This document shows positions 1 through 6,475 of a stretch of DNA of 8,400 nt, in pieces (the first letter of the stretch is position 1; the number at the start of each line of letters is the position of its first letter). The stretch covers positions 1-8,400 of the forward strand of contig CAMDQV010000076.1 in assembly GCA_945906015.1 (NCBI GenBank). The letters run 5' to 3'. A model generated the notes under the pieces. The model did not search any database, was not told the origin of the DNA, and saw only the letters and a list, made by a program, of their open reading frames with translations. The translations under genes and the position numbers were made by a program. This DNA is from Pedobacter schmidteae. Lineage in GTDB: Bacteria; Bacteroidota; Bacteroidia; Sphingobacteriales; Sphingobacteriaceae.

Positions 1-957
1 CCTCACTCTTTTAAATTAGCAGTTCATAATACATACCTCCCGGCAATCAATGAGTTACTTTTTCATATAAAAGGGCGAGTATCGGAATGGGCTGAGATAC
101 CCATGCTGGCACATACTCATGGACAGCCTGCATCTCCTACTCTTTTAGGTAAAGAATTACAGGTTTTTGTAGAACGGATTGAGACTCAGCTAGCACAATT
201 GAAGGATATTCCGTATTCTGCCAAATTTGGTGGAGCTACCGGAAATTTTAATGCACATCATGTTGCCTACCCAGGCATAAACTGGATTGATTTTGCAAAT
301 AAGTTTGTGAATGAACGACTTGAACTTAATCGTTCACAATACACCACCCAAATTGAACATTACGATAATTTTGCTGCACATTGTGATGCCTTGAAACGTA
401 TCAATACTATACTGATTGATATGAACAGAGATATGTGGTCATATATTTCTATGAACTATTTTAAGCAGCAAATAAAAGCCGGTGAAGTTGGATCATCAGC
501 AATGCCGCACAAGGTTAATCCAATTGATTTTGAGAATTCTGAAGGCAATTTAGGATTAGCCAATGCCATATTTGAGCATCTGGCAGCAAAGCTTCCTATT
601 TCAAGACTGCAGCGTGACCTTACTGATTCAACTGTTCTTAGAAATATTGGTGTACCCGTTGCACATACTCTTATAGCACTTAAATCTACTTTAAAAGGCT
701 TTAACAAACTGTTACTAAATGAGTTTGCAATAAATACGGCTTTAGAAGCCAACTGGCCTGTAGTAGCAGAAGCTATTCAAACCATTTTAAGAAGAGAAGG
801 TTATCCTAATCCTTATGAGGCTCTCAAAGACCTAACACGCACAAACCAACAAATTAACAGCAATACGATAGCCGAATTTGTTGACAAATTAAATATTTCT
901 GATGTAGTAAAATCAGAGCTTAAATCAATTTCACCATTAAATTACACAGGGATCTAG
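1..957 (+). CDS. purB: Adenylosuccinate lyase, 3' part (5' end outside window)
   Basis: PurB catalyses two fumarate-releasing steps of purine synthesis: SAICAR to AICAR, and adenylosuccinate to AMP. The frame is open from base 1, so 318 codons of a protein usually near 450-460 residues are present and roughly the first 130 are missing. The first in-frame ATG (103) is internal: the coding text upstream of it (LAVHNTYLPAINELL) also fits the family. Visible motifs are THGQPASPT, whose histidine (codon 118-120) matches the catalytic histidine of E. coli PurB, and the fumarase/aspartase superfamily signature GSSAMPHKVNP (about 490-522), which carries the catalytic serine loop. Length and motif spacing resemble the E. 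coli-type enzyme. The stop is TAG at 955-957, with 80 bases to the next gene on the same strand. No terminator is visible between them, so readthrough into the nfu gene is possible. Identification is secure. Confidence 0.96.
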   Translation, partial: PHSFKLAVHNTYLPAINELLFHIKGRVSEWAEIPMLAHTHGQPASPTLLGKELQVFVERIETQLAQLKDIPYSAKFGGATGNFNAHHVAYPGINWIDFANKFVNERLELNRSQYTTQIEHYDNFAAHCDALKRINTILIDMNRDMWSYISMNYFKQQIKAGEVGSSAMPHKVNPIDFENSEGNLGLANAIFEHLAAKLPISRLQRDLTDSTVLRNIGVPVAHTLIALKSTLKGFNKLLLNEFAINTALEANWPVVAEAIQTILRREGYPNPYEALKDLTRTNQQINSNTIAEFVDKLNISDVVKSELKSISPLNYTGI

Positions 958-1037
958 GCAGTCATTCACGTGTCATAACTTCATTTGATAAAATTCAACG
1001 CTTTAAAATTGTTAATTTTATAGATAATCTTATAATT

Positions 1038-1601
1038 ATGAGTACAGCAGCAGCAACAACAAACGTATATACAGAAATTACCCCTAACCCAGCAACGCGT
1101 AAGTTTTTAGTAAATAAACTATTAACCAACAACAGTATTGACTTTGCAACAAAGGAGAGTGCTGAAAAATCACATTTCGCAAGAGAGTTATTCAAGTTTA
1201 ATTTTGTTACTGGTGTCTTTTTTGCCAGTAATTTTGTAACCATTACTAAATCTGAAACCGCACTCTGGGAAGATATAGAACCTATATTAAAAGAATTTGT
1301 TAAAGGCGCTGTGGAGTCAGAGCTTAATATAGTAGAGAAAGAACAAGAGTTAGCAAGTTTTGAAGGTTCAGAAACTGAAATTAAAATTCAACAGATATTA
1401 CATGATTATGTTCGTCCGGCTGTAGAACAAGATGGGGGTGCAATAAGTTATAGATCATTTAAAGAAGGTATTGTTACCGTTGAGCTGAGAGGCTCATGTA
1501 GTGGATGTCCATCTTCTACAATTACATTAAAGTCTGGTATTGAGAACTTACTTAAGCGTATGGTTCCTGAAGTGACAGAAGTAGTTTCTGAAGCTTTATA
1601 A
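1038..1601 (+). CDS. NifU/Nfu-type Fe-S cluster carrier protein
   Basis: This 187-residue protein has the two-domain Nfu layout. Residues about 11-95 form an Nfu N-terminal domain (ITPNPATRKFLVN, then FATKESAEKSHFARELF and an FVTGVFF strand). Residues about 114-182 form a NifU C-terminal domain with the cluster-binding motif CSGC (Cys154, Cys157) in RGSCSGCPSSTITLKSGIE. In the family a [4Fe-4S] cluster is bound between two subunits through the paired CxxC motifs and handed to apo-enzymes in the cytosol. The region PAVEQDGGAISY is typical of the domain. The ATG at 1038 is chosen because the first conserved segment (YTEITPNP) begins ten residues later. No Shine-Dalgarno is seen, which is usual in Bacteroidota. 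An intrinsic terminator follows 20 bases after the stop. No Fe-S assembly genes lie beside it in this window. It could be called nfuA-like, but the domain order differs in origin from E. coli NfuA, so no symbol is given. Confidence 0.93.
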   Translation: MSTAAATTNVYTEITPNPATRKFLVNKLLTNNSIDFATKESAEKSHFARELFKFNFVTGVFFASNFVTITKSETALWEDIEPILKEFVKGAVESELNIVEKEQELASFEGSETEIKIQQILHDYVRPAVEQDGGAISYRSFKEGIVTVELRGSCSGCPSSTITLKSGIENLLKRMVPEVTEVVSEAL

Positions 1602-1621
1602 ATAATAATATCTGCTAATTT

Positions 1622-1661
1622 AAAGCCCCTCTTTTGAAATGTTCTGAAGAGGGGCTTTTTT
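1622..1661 (+). terminator. Intrinsic terminator after the Nfu gene
   Basis: A perfect 12-bp inverted repeat (1622-1633 with 1647-1658) has a GCCCCTC/GAGGGGC core and a 13-base loop, and runs into a T tract at 1656-1661. It lies 20 bases past the nfu stop codon. Read on the minus strand the hairpin is followed by TTTAAATTA, so it may also weakly stop transcription arriving from the convergent haem-binding gene. Confidence 0.9.
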
Positions 1662-1672
1662 ATGCCGGTTTT

Positions 1673-1713
1673 CTGTTGTCAGTTGTCTGAGATATGAGGT
1701 ATGAGGTATGAGA
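1673..1713 (+). repeat. Degenerate 7-bp repeat array, plus-strand copy
   Basis: Nearly six consecutive 7-base units can be read in register: CTGTTGT at 1673, CAGTTGT at 1680, CTGAGAT at 1687, ATGAGGT at 1694 and 1701, and a partial ATGAGA at 1708. The same unit types, in the same order (TTGT-type first, GAGGT-type second), occur on the minus strand at 8041-8000 and 7949-7887. This therefore looks like a dispersed repeat family. It sits between the nfu terminator and the 3' end of the convergent haem-binding gene. No coding or RNA function is apparent. Confidence 0.75.
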
Positions 1714-1726
1714 CCAATCAGTTAAA

Positions 1727-2194
1727 TCACTTGATATTTGGTTGAATCTGAGCCCTTAAACTTTCTGCCCATTTTGATAATTCTTCACGCTGAACACTCG
1801 ACAATTTGGCATCGTTGTGTATCAGTGTATAGGATTTAAGAGGCATCTCCCCTTCTTTTAACATTTCAACCACTTCCTCTAACTTATGATCTGCTTTTTT
1901 AGGTTTATAACTTGCAAATTCAGAAAAATTCAATTCAGATTTACCTTCCTTAACATGATCTGCAAGCCACCAGGCCAGGGGTTGTATTTCTGCATACCAT
2001 GGATAAACTGTATTATTTGAGTGGCAATCATAACAGGAAGATCGGATCAACTGTTTGGTACTATCTGCTGCTTGAAAATTTGCAAAAATATCATTAGGAG
2101 TTACTGCATCAGACTGATTTTTAACTGGTTTAATGAATTGAATGAAAATTAAAACTCCTAAAAGAGCTATTAGTATTTTTTTAGTGATTGACAT
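1727..2194 (-). CDS. Small membrane-anchored haem-binding protein (Haem_bd-like)
   Basis: This 155-residue protein has an N-terminal hydrophobic segment at residues 6-20 (ILIALLGVLIFIQFI) after two lysines, acting as a signal peptide or membrane anchor. The soluble part should therefore face the periplasm. Residues 54-58 are CYDCH, a CxxCH site for covalent c-type haem. The following SNNTVYPWYAEIQPLAWWL is characteristic of the Bacteroidota 'haem-binding domain' family. GEMPLKSY (115-122) supplies a conserved methionine (Met117) that is a plausible distal haem ligand; this is inference. Electron transfer or haem sensing has been suggested only in general terms, and no partner is identifiable here. 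The ATG lies 34 bases after the stop of the inositol monophosphatase gene on the same strand, so it is probably the last gene of an lgt-suhB operon. The stop lies in an unremarkable sequence near the heptad repeat at 1673-1713. Confidence 0.85.
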   Translation of the reverse strand: MSITKKILIALLGVLIFIQFIKPVKNQSDAVTPNDIFANFQAADSTKQLIRSSCYDCHSNNTVYPWYAEIQPLAWWLADHVKEGKSELNFSEFASYKPKKADHKLEEVVEMLKEGEMPLKSYTLIHNDAKLSSVQREELSKWAESLRAQIQPNIK

Positions 2195-2228
2195 ATTCGA
2201 TTAGTTTTTGATTAACAATAATATAAAA

Positions 2229-3020
2229 TTAATTAAAATATAGCTTGATTACTTTGACCAATTCTTCTGAAATATGACCATTGGTTGCAATTATTTCTCT
2301 TCTTGAAATACATTGATCACCACCCTTGAAATCAAAAATCTGTCCGCCAGCTTCACGAACCAGAACTATACCGGCAGCAACATCATACGAGTTCAAATTA
2401 TATTCAAAGTATCCATCAAATCTTCCACTTGCTACATAGGCAAGATCAATTGCAGCAGATCCAATTCTGCGAATTCCATGACACTTTTGCATAAGAACTC
2501 TTAACACATTAAGATAAGGTTCCATATTTGCAAAATCATGAAAAGGAAAACCAGTTGCCAATAATGTATTTTCAATTGTTGGCGCTTTAGATACTGAGAT
2601 ACGCTTATTATTCAAGTAAGCACCACCATTTTTCCATGCTGAAAAGCATTCATCTCTATTGATCTCATAAACTACACCTAGCACAAGCTCGTTATCACAT
2701 TCAAGAGCAATACTAACAGAGAAAGTTGGTATGCCATGGATAAAATTAGTTGTTCCATCCAAAGGATCAATTATCCAGTTGTATTTTTCACCCTTTACAG
2801 TGCTGGTTTTTTCTTCCGTAATAAATCCTGCTTCTGGCAATAAAGTAGCTAGTGCTTTAACCAGTTTTTGTTCAGCTGTTTTATCGACATAAGAAACCAT
2901 ATCGTGCAATCCCTTGTATTCAACTTTTTGACGATCAAAAACAAGTGCTTCGTTACGAATAAATTCACCAACTTCTAAGGTTAAAGAAATTACTTCGGTG
3001 CTAAGTTTAGAAAGATTCAT
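2229..3020 (-). CDS. suhB: Inositol monophosphatase family protein
   Basis: This 263-residue protein has the normal length of the Mg-dependent inositol monophosphatase/SuhB family. Metal-binding motif A is present as E69-E70 followed by WIIDPLDGTTNFIHG (82-96, with Asp85, Asp88 and Thr90). Motif B is SYDVAAG (211-217), where Asp213 corresponds to the metal-binding aspartate. The family usually has tryptophan just before that aspartate and here it is tyrosine, a common conservative change. GEKYNW before motif A and ATNGHI near the end also fit. Such enzymes dephosphorylate myo-inositol-1-phosphate or related sugar phosphates, and the E. coli homologue also acts in rRNA transcription antitermination. 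The true substrate cannot be assigned from sequence. The start is 3 bases after the lgt stop, pointing to translational coupling, and the haem-binding gene follows after 34 bases. The symbol reflects family membership only. Confidence 0.92.
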   Translation of the reverse strand: MNLSKLSTEVISLTLEVGEFIRNEALVFDRQKVEYKGLHDMVSYVDKTAEQKLVKALATLLPEAGFITEEKTSTVKGEKYNWIIDPLDGTTNFIHGIPTFSVSIALECDNELVLGVVYEINRDECFSAWKNGGAYLNNKRISVSKAPTIENTLLATGFPFHDFANMEPYLNVLRVLMQKCHGIRRIGSAAIDLAYVASGRFDGYFEYNLNSYDVAAGIVLVREAGGQIFDFKGGDQCISRREIIATNGHISEELVKVIKLYFN

Positions 3021-3023
3021 AAA

Positions 3024-4184
3024 TCAGGAAACAGCGTATTTATTTCCATTTTTCAGAGACCAAAATACACCAGCTATCCCTAAAATAATCAGAATTGTAG
3101 CAATAAGTTGCGCTTGAGTAAAGCTTAAACCAAGCGCGTGATATTTTGAATTAACACGAATCGATTCAATCAGAAAGCGTTCTACTCCATTAAAAATTAG
3201 GTAGCTAGACCACATTAACCCCGGTACTTTTATTTTATCTCTGAAGCCCCAAAGCAATGCAAAAATGGCCAGTCCCATCAAAACTTCATAAAAGGGAGTT
3301 GGAAATACCGGCAACGGTAATTCATTACAAAAAGGCCCGATGCATCCTGGTATAGGAATGCCTTCTCCTACTACATTATGAGGATATTTAAAAGACCAAA
3401 CCCAATCAGGAGCCCAGCTTAACCAGAATGGTTTTGTGGCAAGATTAACAATGCCCCAATCACCATCACCAGAAAGCTGACAGCCAATACGACCTACGGC
3501 ATAGGCTAGCATCATTCCTGGGCCGCCAATATCCAGCATATGAATCCATTTTATACCATATTTATTTGATTGATAAAGCACTGCTCCACCTCCCATTATC
3601 AAACCTCCATAAAAAGTTAAGCCGCTAAAAGATAATAGCCCAGCAATGGGATCTTTCACAAAATCATCCCAATATTCGAAATTATGAAATAATTTAGCAC
3701 CCAAAAAACCCCAGATTGCTGCCCACATCAATAATGTGCCCATGATCTGGTAAGGATGTACTGTTTCTTTAATAATTTTAGGTTGACTTAATCTCTCTTT
3801 TTTATTTTCGGCATATGCCCAGTAAATAAATAAAGCTCCAACTATCAATCCTCCTAAAAAGCTACCTTTGGTTGAGAGAATAAATTCTTGCGGATTGGCT
3901 ACAAAAGCGGTATAGTTCAAAAGTCCGTCAAGAAGTTTATAACCAACAAAAAATCCGAATAGTCCATTTAAAGCAAGATCCTGCATAGAAGCAGGCTCAC
4001 CGATTTTAACGTCCCTGATAAAAGGATGAATAAGCCCCAATTTCTCTTTTCTTTTAAATTCTTGAGAAAGTGCCCAATAGCCTGCTGCAAATGCGATAGC
4101 TACAAAAAAACCAAATGTTTGTATAGGTAATGGAATATGTATACCTGTTAAATATTCAATCAGGTGTGTAATAGTTGGAAACAT
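3024..4184 (-). CDS. lgt: Prolipoprotein diacylglyceryl transferase, enlarged form
   Basis: Lgt moves a diacylglyceryl group from phosphatidylglycerol to the lipobox cysteine of prelipoproteins in the inner membrane. At 386 residues this protein is about 90 longer than the E. coli enzyme (about 290). It is polytopic, with hydrophobic segments near residues 22-40, 72-90, 108-124, 148-166, 188-205, 220-235, 298-314 and 360-377. The signature region reads GRIGCQLSGDGDWG (231-244), against GRLGNFINGELWG in E. coli: the arginine and glycines are kept, but the asparagine corresponding to N146 is Cys235. The segment containing E. coli His103 (FHGG) is FYGG (191-194). TPFYE (296-300) and RFLIESIR (336-343) match the conserved C-terminal parts. 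Residues about 75-117 resemble residues 157-198 and appear to be a duplicated module. The ATG at 4184 begins just before the first membrane segment. It is followed 3 bases later by suhB. Confidence 0.9.
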   Translation of the reverse strand: MFPTITHLIEYLTGIHIPLPIQTFGFFVAIAFAAGYWALSQEFKRKEKLGLIHPFIRDVKIGEPASMQDLALNGLFGFFVGYKLLDGLLNYTAFVANPQEFILSTKGSFLGGLIVGALFIYWAYAENKKERLSQPKIIKETVHPYQIMGTLLMWAAIWGFLGAKLFHNFEYWDDFVKDPIAGLLSFSGLTFYGGLIMGGGAVLYQSNKYGIKWIHMLDIGGPGMMLAYAVGRIGCQLSGDGDWGIVNLATKPFWLSWAPDWVWSFKYPHNVVGEGIPIPGCIGPFCNELPLPVFPTPFYEVLMGLAIFALLWGFRDKIKVPGLMWSSYLIFNGVERFLIESIRVNSKYHALGLSFTQAQLIATILIILGIAGVFWSLKNGNKYAVS

Positions 4185-4264
4185 ATACTTAGTTTAATCT
4201 GAAAGGATTTATTGTGCTAATCTATAAAATATGGAGAAAATAATAAGATAAAGACTCAAAGGTT

Positions 4265-5584
4265 TTAATGCACAAAGATATCTACTAGTTCTGAGATTTC
4301 CATATCCCCATCTGAAGCAATATTTTCGAATTTCACCTGTTTGATATCATTTATAAGTAAGGGGTCGTAAGGTGCTCTAACTTTTACATAATTGCGGCTA
4401 AAGCCATGTATGAACCCATTCTTATGATCCGCTTCGAAAAGTACCTGAGTTGACTTTCCAACTTGAGTCTGGTAAAATGCACGACGTTTTTTTTCAGATA
4501 AAATATGAAGCATTTTACTCCGCTCTGCTCGCAAAGTACCTGGTACTGCTCCTTTCATTTCTGCAGCAGCTGTATTTTCACGCTCCGAATAGGTAAAAAC
4601 ATGCAAATATGAAACATCCAGCTCATTCAAAAAATTATACGTGTCAAGAAAATCTTTTTGTGTTTCGCCCGGAAAGCCTACAATTACATCTACACCAATA
4701 CAACAATCAGGCATCAGACTTTTAATGTTTGCAACTCTTTGAGCATAAACTTCTCTTTTGTAACGTCTGCGCATAAGTGCAAGAACCTTATTAGAACCTG
4801 ATTGTAAAGGAATATGAAAATGAGGCACAAACTTATTGGATTGAGATACAAATTCAATAATCTCATCCAAAAGAAGGTTTGGTTCAATAGAAGATATCCG
4901 GATTCGATCAATCCCATCCACTTGGTCAAGAGCTTGAATTAGATCGAAGAATTTATTTTCACGAATTCCATCTATGATTCCAAAATCGCCAAGATTTACC
5001 CCTGTAAGTACAATTTCTTTCACACCAGATGCTACAATTTTATTCGCCTGCTCAATAACATGTGGTATAGTATCGCTTCTGCTGGCTCCTCTTGCTAATG
5101 GAATAGTGCAAAATGAACAGGTATAATCACATCCATCCTGAACCTTTAAAAAAGTTCTGGTTCTTTCACCAAAAGAATAAGAAGAAATAAAATCCTTTGC
5201 TTCTGAAATATCCTGATTAAAGATTAGCGTTTTTTCCTGTTTAGTTAGGTCAGTAATATAATCGATGATCATGAATTTTTCTGCAGCACCAAGTACAATA
5301 TCAACACCAGGAATTTCAGAGATCTCTTTGGGTTTGAGCTGAGCATAGCAGCCAACCACAGCGATATAGGCGTTTGGTGAATGCTTCAATGCTTCTTTTA
5401 CTACTTTTCGGCATTTTTTATCGGCATGATCAGTAACAGAGCACGTATTAATAAGATATACATCTGCCTGATCTGTAAAGGCTACAGTTTCAAAGCCAGC
5501 ATCATTAAATTGCCGTCCGATTGCTGAGCTTTCAGAAAAGTTGAGCTTACAGCCCAGTGTATAAAATGCTACCTTTTTACTCAT
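4265..5584 (-). CDS. mtaB: tRNA t6A37 methylthiotransferase MtaB
   Basis: MtaB is a radical-SAM enzyme that converts t6A to ms2t6A at position 37 of tRNAs decoding ANN codons. The 439 residues show the UPF0004 N-terminal domain with Cys12 (YTLGCKLNFSES), Cys48 (NTCSVTDHADKKCRK) and Cys79 (VVGCYAQ) for the auxiliary cluster. The radical-SAM motif CxxxCxxC follows at Cys152, Cys156 and Cys159 (GCDYTCSFCTIPLARG). VLTGVNLGDFG, HIPLQSGS and VGFPGET continue the barrel, and the last 65 or so residues form a TRAM-like RNA-binding domain. The NTCSVTDHADKKCR segment fits MtaB better than MiaB or RimO. A TATCTTTGCC box sits only 8 bases before the ATG, so the gene likely has its own promoter and an extremely short leader. 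The ATG agrees with the family start (MSKKVAFYTLGCK). lgt follows 80 bases downstream. Confidence 0.95.
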   Translation of the reverse strand: MSKKVAFYTLGCKLNFSESSAIGRQFNDAGFETVAFTDQADVYLINTCSVTDHADKKCRKVVKEALKHSPNAYIAVVGCYAQLKPKEISEIPGVDIVLGAAEKFMIIDYITDLTKQEKTLIFNQDISEAKDFISSYSFGERTRTFLKVQDGCDYTCSFCTIPLARGASRSDTIPHVIEQANKIVASGVKEIVLTGVNLGDFGIIDGIRENKFFDLIQALDQVDGIDRIRISSIEPNLLLDEIIEFVSQSNKFVPHFHIPLQSGSNKVLALMRRRYKREVYAQRVANIKSLMPDCCIGVDVIVGFPGETQKDFLDTYNFLNELDVSYLHVFTYSERENTAAAEMKGAVPGTLRAERSKMLHILSEKKRRAFYQTQVGKSTQVLFEADHKNGFIHGFSRNYVKVRAPYDPLLINDIKQVKFENIASDGDMEISELVDIFVH

Positions 5585-5592
5585 GATTTTGG

Positions 5593-5600
5593 CAAAGATA
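5593..5600 (-). promoter_or_regulatory. Candidate -7 box for mtaB
   Basis: On the minus strand these bases read TATCTTTG, an exact match to the Bacteroidota -7 consensus TAnnTTTG, followed by CC. No TTG is present at the expected 19-20 base spacing upstream; the nearest is about 25 away. Only 8 bases separate the box from the mtaB ATG, which would give a leader of a few bases. Confidence 0.5.
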
Positions 5601-5653
5601 AGAAATGTGCCTGAAATGCTTAATACAACACATCAGCAATTGAATCAGGTATA

Positions 5654-6220
5654 TTATTGATCTCCCCAGCGATAGGAATCATGATTAAAACCAGCCAGAT
5701 CTATCACTCTGTTTACAACTGTTTCAGCTACCTCTTCAATACTTTGTGGTAAACTGTAAAATGAAGGAGTTGCCGGACAAATAATACCGCCAGCTTCAGT
5801 AACTGTCTTCATATTATTAATATGGATCAAATTATAGGGACTTTCTCTTACCACTAGGATCAGTTTACGTCTTTCCTTTAAAACCACATCGGCAGCGCGA
5901 CTTATCAGCTCATCCGAAATACCACCAGCAATTCGGCCTAATGTCCCCATGGAGCATGGACAAACAATCAGCGTATCAAAACCAGCAGAACCCGATGCAA
6001 AAGGTGCGGTAAAATCTCTTTTGTCAAAAAACTTGAATCCGTATTCGTTAAAGGAGCTATTACCAAGTTCATGGTGCCAAACATCTTTAGCATTATCAGA
6101 CATAACGATTCCGAGATCAGCGATCTGATCTTTCAATAATGATAATTTATCAAATAAAACCTTCGCATATATAGAACCACTTGCCCCTGTTATAGCTATT
6201 GCAATCTTACGCTTATTCAT
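5654..6220 (-). CDS. ubiX: Flavin prenyltransferase UbiX
   Basis: UbiX joins a dimethylallyl group to reduced FMN to make prenylated FMN, the cofactor of UbiD-type decarboxylases. The 188 residues are the usual length. Visible motifs are the flavin-binding ITGASGSIYAK (10-20), IVCPCSMGTLGRIAGG (85-100), VVRESPYN (123-130, the RExP motif) and CPATPSFYSLP (148-158). It is a cytosolic, non-secreted flavoprotein. No UbiD partner lies in the window, so the decarboxylation served (quinone synthesis or aromatic acid metabolism) is unknown. Upstream, after a candidate terminator, TATACTTG at 6247-6240 is a one-mismatch match to the TAnnTTTG box and would give a leader of roughly 15 bases; this is weak evidence of a separate promoter. 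mtaB begins 69 bases downstream with its own promoter box. The closest alternative, a phosphopantothenoylcysteine decarboxylase, is excluded by the RExP and CPCSMGTLG motifs. Confidence 0.95.
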   Translation of the reverse strand: MNKRKIAIAITGASGSIYAKVLFDKLSLLKDQIADLGIVMSDNAKDVWHHELGNSSFNEYGFKFFDKRDFTAPFASGSAGFDTLIVCPCSMGTLGRIAGGISDELISRAADVVLKERRKLILVVRESPYNLIHINNMKTVTEAGGIICPATPSFYSLPQSIEEVAETVVNRVIDLAGFNHDSYRWGDQ

Positions 6221-6263
6221 TCGTGTTAATTATTAATAACAAGTATAATCTCTTCTTGAATTA

Positions 6264-6292
6264 TGAAAAAGGAATATTGGTCAAATATCCTT
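6264..6292 (-). terminator. Candidate intrinsic terminator downstream of the DEAD-box-like gene and ThuA relic
   Basis: On the minus strand AAGGATATT (6292-6284) pairs with AATATTCCTT (6278-6269), with one bulged base and a 5-base loop, and leads into TTTTTC (6269-6264). The stem is AT-rich, so the hairpin is modest. Its place, 26 bases after the end of the ThuA relic and 44 before ubiX, fits the original terminator of the decayed gene, which now serves the DEAD-box-like gene. Confidence 0.5.
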
Positions 6293-6317
6293 CATTTAAT
6301 TCGTAAATAAAATTGAA

Positions 6318-6469
6318 TTATCTGCCCATAGCATATCGAATACCTTTAAGGATATGCTGCAAAAAAATAGGTTCTATATTTTATCATCGGCATGTCCTAA
6401 AGCCGTATAAAATGCTCTGCCGACTTCAAATTTATGATAACAGGCCATAGAATGATACTTTTCATTGAT
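6318..6469 (-). pseudogene. Relic of a ThuA-domain gene, C-terminal end only
   Basis: Read on the minus strand from 6469, the first piece encodes about 31 codons including MACYHKFEVGRAFYTALGH and ending DDKI at a TAG (6374-6376). In another frame, from 6371 to a TAA at 6318-6320, it continues as PIFLQHILKGIRYAMGR. Together these match the conserved end of ThuA-like domains, which typically reads like 'PVAWYHEFGGGRAFYTALGHT...DP.FLKHLLGGI.YA'. From memory of the family, the two pieces join with only a few bases altered between them, so a stop plus a frameshift near 6371-6376 separates them. Everything N-terminal of this region is gone: two stops, TAG at 6476-6478 and TAA at 6470-6472, separate the piece from the DEAD-box-like coding sequence, which lies in the same frame. 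ThuA-like proteins are glutamine-amidotransferase-fold proteins linked to sugar metabolism. Only about 50 residues remain, so no function is expected. Confidence 0.8.
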
Positions 6470-6475
6470 TTACGA

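Noticed and set aside
456..752. 98-codon open frame on the minus strand
   Set aside because: It lies wholly inside purB, whose conserved motifs are on the other strand. It shows no family resemblance.
1004..1020. Perfect AT-only palindrome (TAAAATT-GTT-AATTTTA) upstream of the Nfu gene
   Set aside because: Seven A/T pairs in an AT-rich spacer can arise by chance. There is no T tract or GC core for a terminator, and no known operator matches it.
995..1243. 82-codon minus-strand open frame over the start of the Nfu gene
   Set aside because: It is antisense to a well-conserved domain. The hydrophobic stretch is a by-product of the opposing coding sequence.
2313..2504. 63-codon plus-strand open frame
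   Set aside because: It lies antisense within the inositol monophosphatase gene and has no recognisable features.
4257..4264. AACCTTTG on the minus strand as a promoter box for lgt
   Set aside because: It has one mismatch to TAnnTTTG at a key position, no -33 partner, and would give a leader of about 65 bases. The evidence is too weak to list as a feature.
4714..4929. 71-codon minus-strand open frame overlapping mtaB in another frame
   Set aside because: It lies inside the radical-SAM domain of mtaB, which is clearly the coding frame.
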